Source: Mastigamoeba balamuthi (taxonomy: Eukaryota; Evosea; Mastigamoebida; Mastigamoebidae). From it: a DNA stretch of 64,000 bases. The stretch spans positions 1 through 64,000 of the forward strand of contig CACRSC010000072.1 in NCBI GenBank assembly GCA_902651635.1, written 5' to 3'. A program made the position numbers and the translations under genes. How positions within the stretch are numbered: position 1 is the stretch's first letter; every line of letters starts with the position of its first letter. Shown here piece by piece: positions 36,251 to 46,084 of the stretch. The notes below the pieces were generated by a model. It made no database searches. It worked only from the letters and a program-made list of their open reading frames with translations, and had not been told where the DNA came from.

Positions 36251-38421
36251 GTGATAAAGTTCGACTGTTTTCGTCCACTGGTGTGTGGATGGAATTGCCC
36301 AGACATGTACACATTCGGGGCTGATTGCCAAAATTGCGCTGATTTCTCACACTCACACAGGACGTTTTCTGTGCAGAATTCCGCAATATGTCTTTGCAGC
36401 CAAACGTACCATTTTACCAGTTTCATTGAAAAAACTAAGTATGAAAAAAAAAGTCAGAAAAAAACAGCTTTTTGAAACTGGAAAAATCAAGAAAGACAGA
36501 AAAAAACGACTTTCAAAGAGCATAAAAGTGAGCTAAGATGAACAATTTTGTTTATTTCATACTTTTGTGAGAATTGCTATGTTTCCAGTGATGTGTGTTT
36601 GTGGTGAAATGCATAAGACTGAATTAAGAACATTATTAAAACAGTATCATAATGTATGATACCTAAAGTATACATACCAGTGTGAGTGCTGAAAGTGTAT
36701 GAGTGCATGCAAGCCAAATGTGTGCACCTCAAAGACCTCAAGAGGAAGAAATGCTGAAGTGTAGTTTTGTTGAAATGTGTTTGGTACTGTGAAAATAGAG
36801 GGGTTCTGTTATGTTGTCTGATTGACAAAGATAACAAGAGGCAAGAATCTGTAGTGCGTTGTATTGATGTCCAGTGTGCAGGGACACTGTGCATCTGCTA
36901 CATCAGCAGATGGATTAATGTCAATAGGTGTGTTGCAATGAATGCTATGTCCATTCTGACTGCATAGGCATGGGCCTATAGCCAGAGGGCCCAGTGTGAG
37001 ATTATCAAAAGAGGACTGAGTGAACCTCTCTTGAAGAATCTGCAGCAACAAAGCCATACTATGACATGTAGGTGGAGCCAAAAGCAACTGTAGCCCAGCA
37101 GAGTTCTGGCAGAGGCCTGAATAGAAACCTACAACAACACTGCTCAGATGGCAGCAGTTGTTGTGGTTATAGGGCAGATTAGCTCTTCTGAATGTGGCAG
37201 GCAACTGAACTTGAGCAAGAGAAGGCCTAGCCACGGAAAAAGATGACAAAGAAGGTGGGCTTGGAGGAAGAAGAGATTAATACAGAGCGACCACCAAAGC
37301 CTCTGCTTTTCTTGTTTCTGGATGTAATGGTGTTTGCTGATACAGGAACAGCAGGCATAACTTACTTATTTTTTCTCTTGAACATTCTGATTTTGAATTG
37401 CTGAAGTCAAATTCTTGCTGATCCAGACCAGTGAGTAGTATTATGAAGTGGCACACATTTCCTGTGAAGCATCAACCTGCACTGGGTGCACAGGTAGTTG
37501 CTTGATGATCAATGCATAGGAGATAGCCAGGACGTGGTGGAAGAGTCAGGCACATGGACTGTGTTCTGTGAAGCAGTACCTGAGAGTGATTAGAAGAATC
37601 AATGATAAGCAGTTTACCTGTCCTTGGGGTTCTTCATCTATACCTCTGAGTGAAATGTGCCATATGTAGTTATCATTACCAATATGTCCAGGTTGTTTCC
37701 ATTGGGATGTGGTTTTCCTCTGCCACTATAAGAGTACAGTGCACATCTGTTTTTATGACTACATATTGTATCATCAATGGTATTGTGCTGTCCAGGAATC
37801 CAGAACAACTTAGCAGTAGTGTTGAACATCAGAAGCAGGGGTCTTAAAAGAAAATCCTTCCTATTATGACTTGCAGATCTGGTTGGAGCAAAGTGAAGAT
37901 TATTTTTATATCTATAAATGCTGCTATGACATACTACACTTAATACACTCTACACATCTGTCTTTACTCCAGAGCTTCCAGATAGATAGAATAAAATGTC
38001 TGCTGTATAAAACAATAGCTATGAAGCCCAGTAGCTCCTCCCAGTCAATTGGTACTCATCCCTTGGATTGACTAATCATTGGAGGATTCGATGATGAAGA
38101 GAGCTTCTTCAGAACTCTCTGATTGGTAAACTCACAGATTAGAGTAAGAAAGCTCTCAGTGATAAAGAGCATAAAATTAGCAGAGATGTAAAGCATGTAG
38201 CTGGAATGTCAACTGAATGTCCCTGAACTCCATTCTGAATATTTGCAGTAGCAGTTCCTCTAAACTTGTTGTACTAAGACCATTCATTTTCCTGTTTATA
38301 GCAGTACAAGTGAGAAGATTATGATTACTAGAAATATTAAATGATTAACCATTCTTTAGTAATTGTGAAAGTGATACAATAAAAAAACTAATACTACAAA
38401 TGAAACGAATCATAATCACAA

Positions 38422-38842
38422 CAAGTCTTACTATTACAACAATTCAAAAGTCTTATAATAGAAACAATTCAAAAGTCTCGCGATAGCAATAGTTTAAAAG
38501 TCTCGCGATAGCAATAGTTCAAAAGTCTCGCAATAGCAATAGTTTAAAAGTCTCGCGATAGCAATAGTTCAAAAGTCTCGCAATAGCAATAGTTTAAAAG
38601 TCTCGCGATAGCAATAGTTCAAAAGTATCGCGATAGCAATAGTTTAAAAGTCTCGCGATAGCAATAGTTTAAAAGTCTCGCGATAGCAATAGTTCAAAAG
38701 TCTCGTGATAGCAATAGTTTAAAAGTATCGCGATAGCAATAGTTTAAAAGTCTCGCAATAGTGACAATTCAAAAGTATCGCGATAGCAATAGTTCAAAAG
38801 TCTTGTGATCATGACATTTCAAAAAACATGATAACAAGACTT
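38422..38842 (+). repeat. 25-base tandem array, left arm of inverted pair
   Basis: About 16 units of a 25-base repeat, core AGTCTCGCGATAGCAATAGT with T/C and A/G variants. Edge units are more diverged. No unique spacers, so not CRISPR. Confidence 0.92.
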
Positions 38843-39059
38843 AAAATCTTAAATGAAAAAGTAATCAATTGTTTTCTAATTTAAATGAAAACTATAAATA
38901 GAATACCTTAGGTGAACTGCTAGTGCTGCTCTGGTACCTGACTCTTTTTTGGATTGGAAACATGACTGTCTTAGAACACCATTCTCTACCCATTCCAACT
39001 TCTATCAAAAGCAGTAATTGAGATGAATTGGCTTTAATTGAATTTGTGCAACAGGTTGA

Positions 39060-39140
39060 GGCAAATTTAGAGTATGATGATATTTCATAATATCATGATA
39101 TTATTATGATATTCCCTAATATCATGATATTATCACAAAT
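39060..39140. repeat. AT-rich palindrome cluster between the arms
   Basis: The perfect 14-base palindrome AATATCATGATATT occurs twice about 25 bases apart, with related ATAATATCAT and TATGATATT half-sites around it. Confidence 0.8.
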
Positions 39141-39179
39141 CTAGATAGTTTGAGACTCTTTTATAGCATCTAACACAAT

Positions 39180-41330
39180 TGCCACACCAGCCTATGGACC
39201 ACTACCACAGATAGCCCCAACAGCTCCAGCAATCCCTGCTGCCCAAGCAGTCCAGGCCTTCCAAATCCCCCAGGCCCTTCAGGCCCCCAGGCCCTCCAGG
39301 CCCCTCAGGACATCCAAGCTCCCCAGGCACTTCAGATTGTATCAGCAGCTATAGTAGCCCAGGCAGTCCCTGCAGTCCAGGCACCCCAGGCAGCTGCACC
39401 TGCTACTAAACAAGTCAAGGAAGCAGCTTCAAAGGTAAGAGCATTTTTGCAATTTTTCATTTCTTACTTTTCTTAACTCTTTCTCAGGAAAAAGGAGGAA
39501 GTAGACTCAGATGCAAAGTGAAAAGGTTGGTTTTTTTTCACTTCATATATATGAGTAATACTTGAAAAATGTCGCAATCGCAAGACTTTTGAATTGTCAC
39601 TATCACGAGACTTTTGAACTATTGCTATCGCGATACTTTTGAACTATTGCTATCATGAGACTTTTGAACTATTGCTATCGCGATACTTTTTAAACTATTG
39701 CTATCGCGAGACTTTTGAACTATTGCTATCACGAGGTTTTTGAAATAGTGCTATCACAAGACTTTTGAACTATTGCTATCACGAGACTTTTGAACTATTG
39801 CTATCACAAGACTTTTAAACTATTGCTATCGCGAGACTTTTAAACTATTGCTATCGCGAGACTTTTGAACTATTGCTATTGCGAGACTTTTAAACTATTG
39901 CCATCGCGAGACTTTTGAACTATTACTATCACGAGACTTTTGAAATGTTACTATTATGAGACTTTTGAAATGTTACTTTTATGAGACTTTTGAAATGTTG
40001 TAATCCCGAGACTTCTAAATTGTTGCAATCACAAGACTTATACTTTTCATTTACTTATAACATAAAATATACAGGAGTTGATCTGAAGCAGGATTGCCTT
40101 GATGAGTTTGAGATGCAGGTGGACCACTGTGTCAAGCTCATACAGGCATTCTACCAGTACATCAGCAAGGGACTTTACACAGTAATCTCTCTGAGTTCAA
40201 CAGCTGCATTTTGGAGGTTTGCAAGATAAGCAGCAACATGAAGAACATGCTCACCCAGTTCAACAATACTGCAGAGAACATGGAGCAGTTCAGAGCACAG
40301 AACATGAACCTTCGGACTTTGCAGGATAAGATCAAGCTGAACCTTGAAGTTGAGGTCACTTTGAGGCAGGTAAGTGGATTTTTTTTATTCAAAACTGAGT
40401 TAATCTTGCAGATAAAGGCATGGTCGTTCCTCAGAGACCCCAACTGGACAAGCATTGAGGGGTATGTCATGGGAATGTTGAGAAAGGAATACCACAAGGG
40501 GAGCATGCTGGACTTCATACAGGTGTTCCCAGATCACCTTGTGGTGCTGGAGGGAATGCATTGCATTCTGAGCTATGTTTCTGTCCAAACAGTATTTGAA
40601 CCAATTTTCAATGTTATTTTTCCAAAAATTAGACAAATTACTTTGAACCAGAGGATCAGAGAAAGCCCGAGTTGTGGGCACAGATTAAGCTGCCTTGCTG
40701 CAACATCTACCAGCCCATGAGCTTCGAACTCTGCCATTGGTACAGTGCATCTGTGAATGCAACGACTGCCACCATCAGCCACACAGCCATCTACTCTCTG
40801 TTGATGGAACTCTAACAGGAAAAGTAAAAACTCACTGTAAGGAACGAGCTCAAAAGCTGTGTATGAAGAGAACAGAGCAGCAGCTGGCTCCTCTTACAGC
40901 TCGAACGCTTGGCCTCTCTGTATAATACAACTCAATTATTATATTTAACCAGAAACACAGGATTTCTGCAGACTGGTACCCGAGGACCAGATCAGGGCTC
41001 TGCATGCCATCACAGGGGACCCTGGCTGCAGTGAGAAGCCAATCTGCAGTCGAGAGGCTCTAAATGACTGGATCCATCATCTAAAAATGTCCAAGAGGCT
41101 AAGTCATGACAAAGACCCAAATTTTAAGACCAAGGAAAAAGACATACGACCCTGCTTGGGATGCAAAGCTCTATTCAGAGGAAGAGTCAGAGTCAGAGTC
41201 AGAGGAATGGCCCAGCAAGAAGCACAAGAGCCACCACAAGGAGAAGGCTATCAAGTCCGGTAAGACCCCAGTCCCCAGAGCCTATGCAGCACCAGCACCA
41301 CCAGAGAAGCCCTGGGTGAGCCAGGGACAG
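39180..41330 (+). pseudogene. Partly coding, intron-bearing sequence of unknown family
   Basis: An Ala/Gln/Pro-rich segment ('QAPQALQ'-type repeats, 39.19-39.43 kb) with an apparent one-base slip, then likely introns 39435-39487 and 39526-40074 (GT...CAG). After that a coiled-coil-like stretch ('DEFEMQVDHCVKLIQAFYQY', 'MKNMLTQFNNTAENMEQF'), another likely intron near 40372-40411 ('WSFLRDPNWTSIEGYVMGML' follows) and an acidic/Lys-His-rich tail ('SEEESESESEEWPSKKHKSH'). Frame changes between blocks could be introns or decay. No family recognised; AT-leaning codon use differs from neighbouring genes. Confidence 0.4.
39569..40040 (-). repeat. 25-base tandem array, right arm of inverted pair
   Basis: About 19 units of the reverse complement of the left-arm repeat, core ACTATTGCTATCGCGAGACT. 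The array lies wholly within a probable intron (39526-40074). The arms are separated by about 730 bases. Confidence 0.92.
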
Positions 41331-41333
41331 CAG

Positions 41334-41334
41334 N
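41334..41334. other. Ambiguous base at a composition boundary
   Basis: A single N sits where AT-rich DNA meets the GC-rich copy of the Cys-rich fragment. It probably marks a low-confidence assembly join. Confidence 0.8.
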
Positions 41335-41336
41335 CG

Positions 41337-41518
41337 GGGCGAAGCGCGCACGCTGGTGCCAGGGCCAGACCTCGGCGCCCTTGCACTGCTGGATGAGGAG
41401 GGCCTCGTAGTGCGAGTAAGTTTTGGCCCCCCAGGCAGGGCTCGTATCGTGTGTCCCGCACAGCCTGCTTCCTGCTGCAGAGCTTCTCCTTGCCGCCTTC
41501 TGAGCCCTCGCGTCTCTG
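41337..41518 (-). repeat. Second copy of the Cys-rich terminal exon
   Basis: Nearly identical to 34.71-34.87 kb (a few differences over about 170 bases), same orientation. Coding is disturbed at the ends. It marks a segmental duplication on both sides of the AT-rich island. Confidence 0.85.
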
Positions 41519-41726
41519 TGTGCTAGCGACTGCGCCTGCCCACCTTCGCAAATGCTCTGAGAGCTCATGGCAGGATACTTCACATCCGCAGGCGCCGGGG
41601 GCCCGAAGCGCGAGGCACCACCACACGCTGGAATTCAGTGGGAAATTGAGGCTCCTCAGCCCAGGGCACGTGCCCAGCGCCCTCTGGACAACGCTGGTGC
41701 TTCCAGAGGTCACCTTGGGGCTGCGC
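41519..41726 (-). pseudogene. F-box/LRR gene scraps
   Basis: Two short pieces of the family joined out of normal spacing: the 'FAKVG' region near 41.53-41.57 kb and the 'RALGTCPGLRSLNFPLNSSV' region (41622-41726). The second also occurs at 44099-44203. Confidence 0.7.
41622..41726 (-). repeat. 105-base direct repeat flanking the retroelement fossil, copy A
   Basis: Identical to 44099-44203 apart from one base seen by eye. Same orientation. The stretch between holds the LTR-element fossil. Confidence 0.9.
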
Positions 41727-44098
41727 GTCTCCTTCCCAAGTCGCCATACCTAGCAACACTGGTGGGAATCCCACCTCGTGACACTTGCACTGCATACACC
41801 GTAGCCTCTTCCGTTATCCCCTCCGACGTCCTCCTCGATGGATGCCTCCATTGGGATACCGTGCCAATAAACCTGGGGTGGCTCTAGTAGAGTGATCGTG
41901 TAGCCCTGAAGATCCCTGACCCCGATGATCGCGTAGTCGCCCTCTGGTGCTCCCTCAACGACGTACAAGAAGATATCCCCTGGTGCGTCCCTGGTGAACC
42001 GTACCTTCATGTGGGTCTTCTGCTCTGTCGTTTTAGACGATCCCCTAGCAACGTGACTGCGGGTCCCTGCTCGATCCTGAGTCCTAGACGCTGAGCTGTG
42101 GCTGAATTCATCTCGCTGAAGCCGGCCTGCGTATCCAACATGCACTTCCCCAACCTCCCTCGACTTCCACCTCGATGCAAGGCTTCAGTTTCCCGTTGGT
42201 GGTCGTCCTCTGGGGTTCCATAGCCCTTGGCCACTCGTTTCTCTCGTCTGTCTGCTCCCTCTGCTGAGCCTCGACCTCGACCTCTGCTGGCAACTCGAAC
42301 ACCGTCCCCTCGAGCTTGGCTACTGGCCCTGCTGGTACAGCCTCTGCTCCTTCGTTGATCCTGGTGATGAGATCCTTGCCTGCCGTTGTCGTCGTGAGCA
42401 TTTTCTCGACCATCTCGAATTCACGCTGCGGGGTGCTTTCGGCGTTCCTCAACACAACACACAGCTCACTCACCATGTGAACAGCCCCACGATGTGTTCC
42501 CTGGTCCTTTGTTCTCTCCTGGTCGTTGTCCTCCTCGTTGGGCTCTGGCCTGATCGACGAAACCTCGTGTACACTGGCTGTGGACGTCCGACTCGCTGTC
42601 TTGAGCTTCGGGCAGTCCCTGCACTTGTGGCCCTCCTCCTTGCACGCATAGCAGATGGTAGGCGTCCTCCCTGAACTCCTGAGCTCATTCCTGGAACCGC
42701 TGGCCATTGGATTCCGTTCCCTTGGGCAGTCCCGCCAGATGTGACCCTCCTGATCGCACCCGAAGCACACAAGCTTCCTCAGCTGCGCCTTGTGGCTTCT
42801 GTCCTGCGTCTCCTGCGGTGCTGTCCACGTCCTGGTCGTTGCCTGACATGTCTCCGACATAACCTGCGTTCTGTTTCTCAGTTTCATCGTTGGGAACATG
42901 ATTTCTGTCGTTGGAGGTTCACTGATGGTTGTTGCGACCACTGGCTTTGTTGGTGTCGGTGGCACTGAGCTTCAGCGAATAGCCTGGTCCTGCCTCCTTG
43001 CTACTCTTATGGCTAGCACACACAGCCCGTACAGTGACATCGGTGTATCACTCTGCTCATCCTCGAGAGCCTCTCGAAACCACATCGTCCAAATAGCCTT
43101 GTAGGACAGCCTGCAGCTGTGCTTGTCGTTCAGATCAAGTACCTCCTCGTACTGCTCAAACTTGATGTTGAACTCCGTGATGGAAGGTGCTAACAGTCCA
43201 CTGGTTGGCTCGACCCACCACAGTTTCCTGATAATCTCGTCCCTCCCGAGCCCAGTTTCTGGCTGAAACGCTGCGAACAGGTACCTGCACATGTCCCCAA
43301 ACAGCCTAGGAAACCCTGTGTCGTCTCCCTCATTGATTCCGAGCTGGGCCAGCTTGCCCTGGTCGTTGCTGATGATGGCCTCTGCCAGCCTCGAAATCGA
43401 ATTTGATACAACTCGTCCGACGTCCCCAAAATCCCTCCTCCCATAGGCACGGATCGTGTCCTCGCAGCTCTGCTTCCACTCGCTGATCCTCTCGATTTCT
43501 GTCGATTCCAGTCTTGGGAGAATTTGCTCGACCAGATTACGACCTCAGTGAGAAGGCTGCTCAACTGTGCGACGTTGAGCTGTAGTGTCGTGTCCATCCC
43601 TGCTGCGTCCCTCGGTACCTGTACGTGATGATCCCTTGACCCCAGCACCTCGACCTCCACGTCCCTCCTTGGTGGCTCACTGTCCGACGACTCAGTCATC
43701 ACCTGTCGTGGTCCTCACCTGCAGACCTCTCCTCAGCCCCAGAGACTCGTTCTCCGTTGTGCGACCTCCTCGACCCCCTGGTACTCGTCCTATCATTTGA
43801 CGTCCTTGTCACCCTCCTCCTCATTTTCCCCGTGCTCCTTGGTCGACTCGGCTAGACTGGACAAAATAATGTTGGCCTAGTGGATTCACTGTGGCGTAGT
43901 GGACCTCCCTGCCCTAAGAGCCCACAGAGACTCCAACAAGGCCTTGGAGCTCTCGTCTCACTATGGGCGAAAAAAGGGGACTGACAATATATTTGTCCTT
44001 TCTGTAATATCAAACACTCATATCACTCACCTCGCATGTAACTGACTTAATGCTAAGCATAGTACTGTTTGGCCGTTCTGAGGCCAGCCAGCACTTCA
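41727..44098 (-). mobile_element. LTR-retrotransposon fossil (Ty3/gypsy-like gag-protease), broken
   Basis: Minus-strand remains of an LTR retroelement: a leader or LTR-like region (about 43.70-44.10 kb), a gag-type region (about 42.97-43.70), a nucleocapsid-type region with two CCHC zinc knuckles ('CFGCDQEGHIWRDC' and 'CYACKEEGHKCRDC', about 42.6-42.8), and the start of a retropepsin-type protease ('MLDTQAGFSEMNS', about 42.1 kb). No reverse transcriptase, integrase or second LTR is seen, so it is truncated. It is broken, with several breaks. The neighbouring 105-base repeats differ by about one base, which suggests the insertion or rearrangement is fairly young. Confidence 0.8.
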
Positions 44099-44203
44099 CA
44101 CACGCTGGAATTCAGTGGGAAATTGAGGCTCCTCAGCCCAGGGCACGTGCCCAGTGCCCTCTGGACAACGCTGGTGCTTCCAGAGGTCACCTTGGGGCTG
44201 CGC
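44099..44203 (-). repeat. 105-base direct repeat flanking the retroelement fossil, copy B
   Basis: Partner of 41622-41726. It lies at the 3' edge of the 44-45 kb F-box/LRR pseudogene. Confidence 0.9.
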
Positions 44204-45300
44204 AGTGATGCAACAAGTCTTCTGAGACGCCCGCTCCCTAGACCTGCAGACTGCGCAGAGTCGCTGTCCTGCATCTCACAGTGCCACTTGAGGCTCCTCA
44301 GCATCTGCGCCTGCTTGTCCACGCCGGCGAATGACATCAGTACTGATGAGTCTGAGTACCACACGTTCAGAGATCTGATGGGCGGCAGGCCCTCTGCCAG
44401 CACTTTGACCTTCTCGTGCGGGTCCTGGTCATTCGCCTCTTGGGCACCAGCAGCATTCGAGAGTCTGACAATATGCAGCACACTGACCTTGACGTCGGAG
44501 AGAGACCTGCTCACGAAGTCAATGAGGGAGCTCAGTGTCTGCATCTCTACATCGTTTACTTCGATGCCCGTGCCCGTAGGGCTGCATGTCCTGATCACCT
44601 GTATGTACTGGATGATCTCAATGTTGCTCGATCTGGCTGCTCAACAGTGCGCCATGCAGGTACATTCTGAGCGGGATCCACTTCGTCTGGGAACCATTGC
44701 AGAGGAACCTCTGCGTCAGAATGTGGTGGTGCTCCCCGCAGGCCTCGAGACCGAACCCAGAACCCTCGGCCCACTTCTTTTCGTCCATCATCTCACAGAG
44801 CATACTCGAACAGCTGCCCCTTATTGTCCTTGGGCCAGGAAGCCCAGCGAGTGCACGAGCAGTGACAGAGATAAGTCCGGAGGGCATTCGAGAGTCGTGA
44901 GATGTGGGCATGTACTCAGCGCCATCACGGCCATGCCAGGACGTGTTTCCAAAAGGCAGTTCAGAATGTCTCTGCAGGCAGCGATCAGCCTGGACGTGAG
45001 GGCATCGTCCAACACAATCAGCGTGTGTGGGCCCCAGAGTGAGGGGTCCACTGTGAGGGCCTCGGTTGGATTGCCACAGTTGGATGCCGTCTTTGTCCCC
45101 CATACAGCTGGAGTGTTCCCACACGCAGGGCGCAATGCAGCTCCAGCTCTTCAGCCTGCACCAGATGCGTGCGGCCCTCCAGGGGGCAAACGGGGGAGCA
45201 AAGAGGAAGCGGTGCCACCTGCGGCACACTCGTGCCAGTGCACTTCATTACCAATGGTGTAATATTGTGGTCTGGAAGTCAGGGCGTGAGATCCTCTGGT
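44099..45300 (-). pseudogene. F-box/LRR-type pseudogene, shuffled
   Basis: The minus strand begins with the F-box-like end ('CRRWHRFLFAPPFAPWRAA', compare 'CRRWNRLLFSPPFTPWRAA' at 50.8 kb), then LRR pieces in three frames ('DPSLWGPHTL', 'STCPHLTTLECP', 'LAEGLPPIRSLNVW', 'VDKQAQMLRSLKWHC'). After this the sequence jumps back to an earlier family segment ('LVASLRS...LGTCPGLRSLNF'), so at least two copies are fused. Several frame breaks. Confidence 0.8.
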
Positions 45301-46084
45301 TCCTCTGTCTGCTGGTGTCGCGCACGCATTGCGACTACCTTCACGAGTGAAGAAACCGTATCACCTCAAGACAAACCCTGTCGTGGTCATTCACCGTTTC
45401 ACTCCTACTTTCTTCTCAATATGGATTAGAGACATTCAAGAAAACAGAGTATGAGTGTTGTCACGTGACATCAGATGGTTGGAGAGGAATTTCTCGGGAA
45501 CAGTTTTCCAGCAAGAATCCTGCTTGATTAATGGATAGTCCTTCTGACTGAAAACTGCGCCTGCTGCAGTCGTGTGTAAGAAATGAGGGAGCCAATCTCA
45601 CACAGTGTTCGGTGTACACGAGCGGAAAAGCTCTGTCGCAAAACTTGCTGGGTTGTCTTCCACAAACTCCGGGGGTAGTGCAGTACTGGAAAATTCTTGC
45701 GTTTTTCAAACCTCCCGTGCGAATCACAAACCACCTGCAAGTCAATGTGAGCTGCCACTTAGCAGTCTCGTTTACCGATAATGCTGTGGATGTGCTTGCT
45801 GGAATGCACTCTTTAAGGGCAACTTTAGCTTATTTGGGTGGATAATTAGTTAGAAATCAATGACCCGCCAAGTGTGACCCGCCTCATGCGGTGATGGATC
45901 TGCCACTGCGCGCACCGCACGGGGGGTAGGTGCAGCGCGCTCAGATGAAGCCAGCGTTGATTAAATCATTGATTTTCTGAATGGGAAGAATCGGACGGAG
46001 GCACTGCCGATTTGCCGCGTCACACGGTTCACAAAACAACTCAGTACACAGCCAGCACATCCGTTACTGTAATCGCGTCACAGC
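45301..46084. other. Intergenic region upstream of the FG-GAP gene
   Basis: About 780 bases. No coding signal recognised. Presumed promoter of the next gene. Confidence 0.4.

Larger units (their letters stand above)
36250..41333. other. AT-rich island with sharp edges
   Basis: Composition and codon style change abruptly at about 36250, inside an F-box/LRR coding frame, and end at an ambiguous base (N, 41334) next to a copy of the Cys-rich fragment. About 36.25-38.4 kb shows only short open stretches with many stops and nothing recognisable. 38.4-40.05 kb has the inverted repeat arrays. 39.18-41.3 kb looks partly coding. It could be an inserted element, a region decayed to AT, or a wrongly joined contig. 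Confidence 0.6.

Noticed and set aside
36250-38400. Genes in the left half of the AT-rich island
   Set aside because: Only short open stretches, many stops in all frames, no motif recognised.
39060-39140. AT-rich palindromes as a replication origin
   Set aside because: Nothing beyond palindromic AT content supports this; they lie between repeat arms and probably belong to that structure.
38422-40040. Reading the 25-base arrays as CRISPR
   Set aside because: The repeats are contiguous with no unique spacers, the DNA is eukaryotic and no cas genes are present.
41750-43702. Treating the zinc-knuckle frame as a host RNA-binding protein gene
   Set aside because: Two CCHC knuckles followed by a retropepsin-type LDT motif and preceded by a gag-type region fit an LTR element fossil better.
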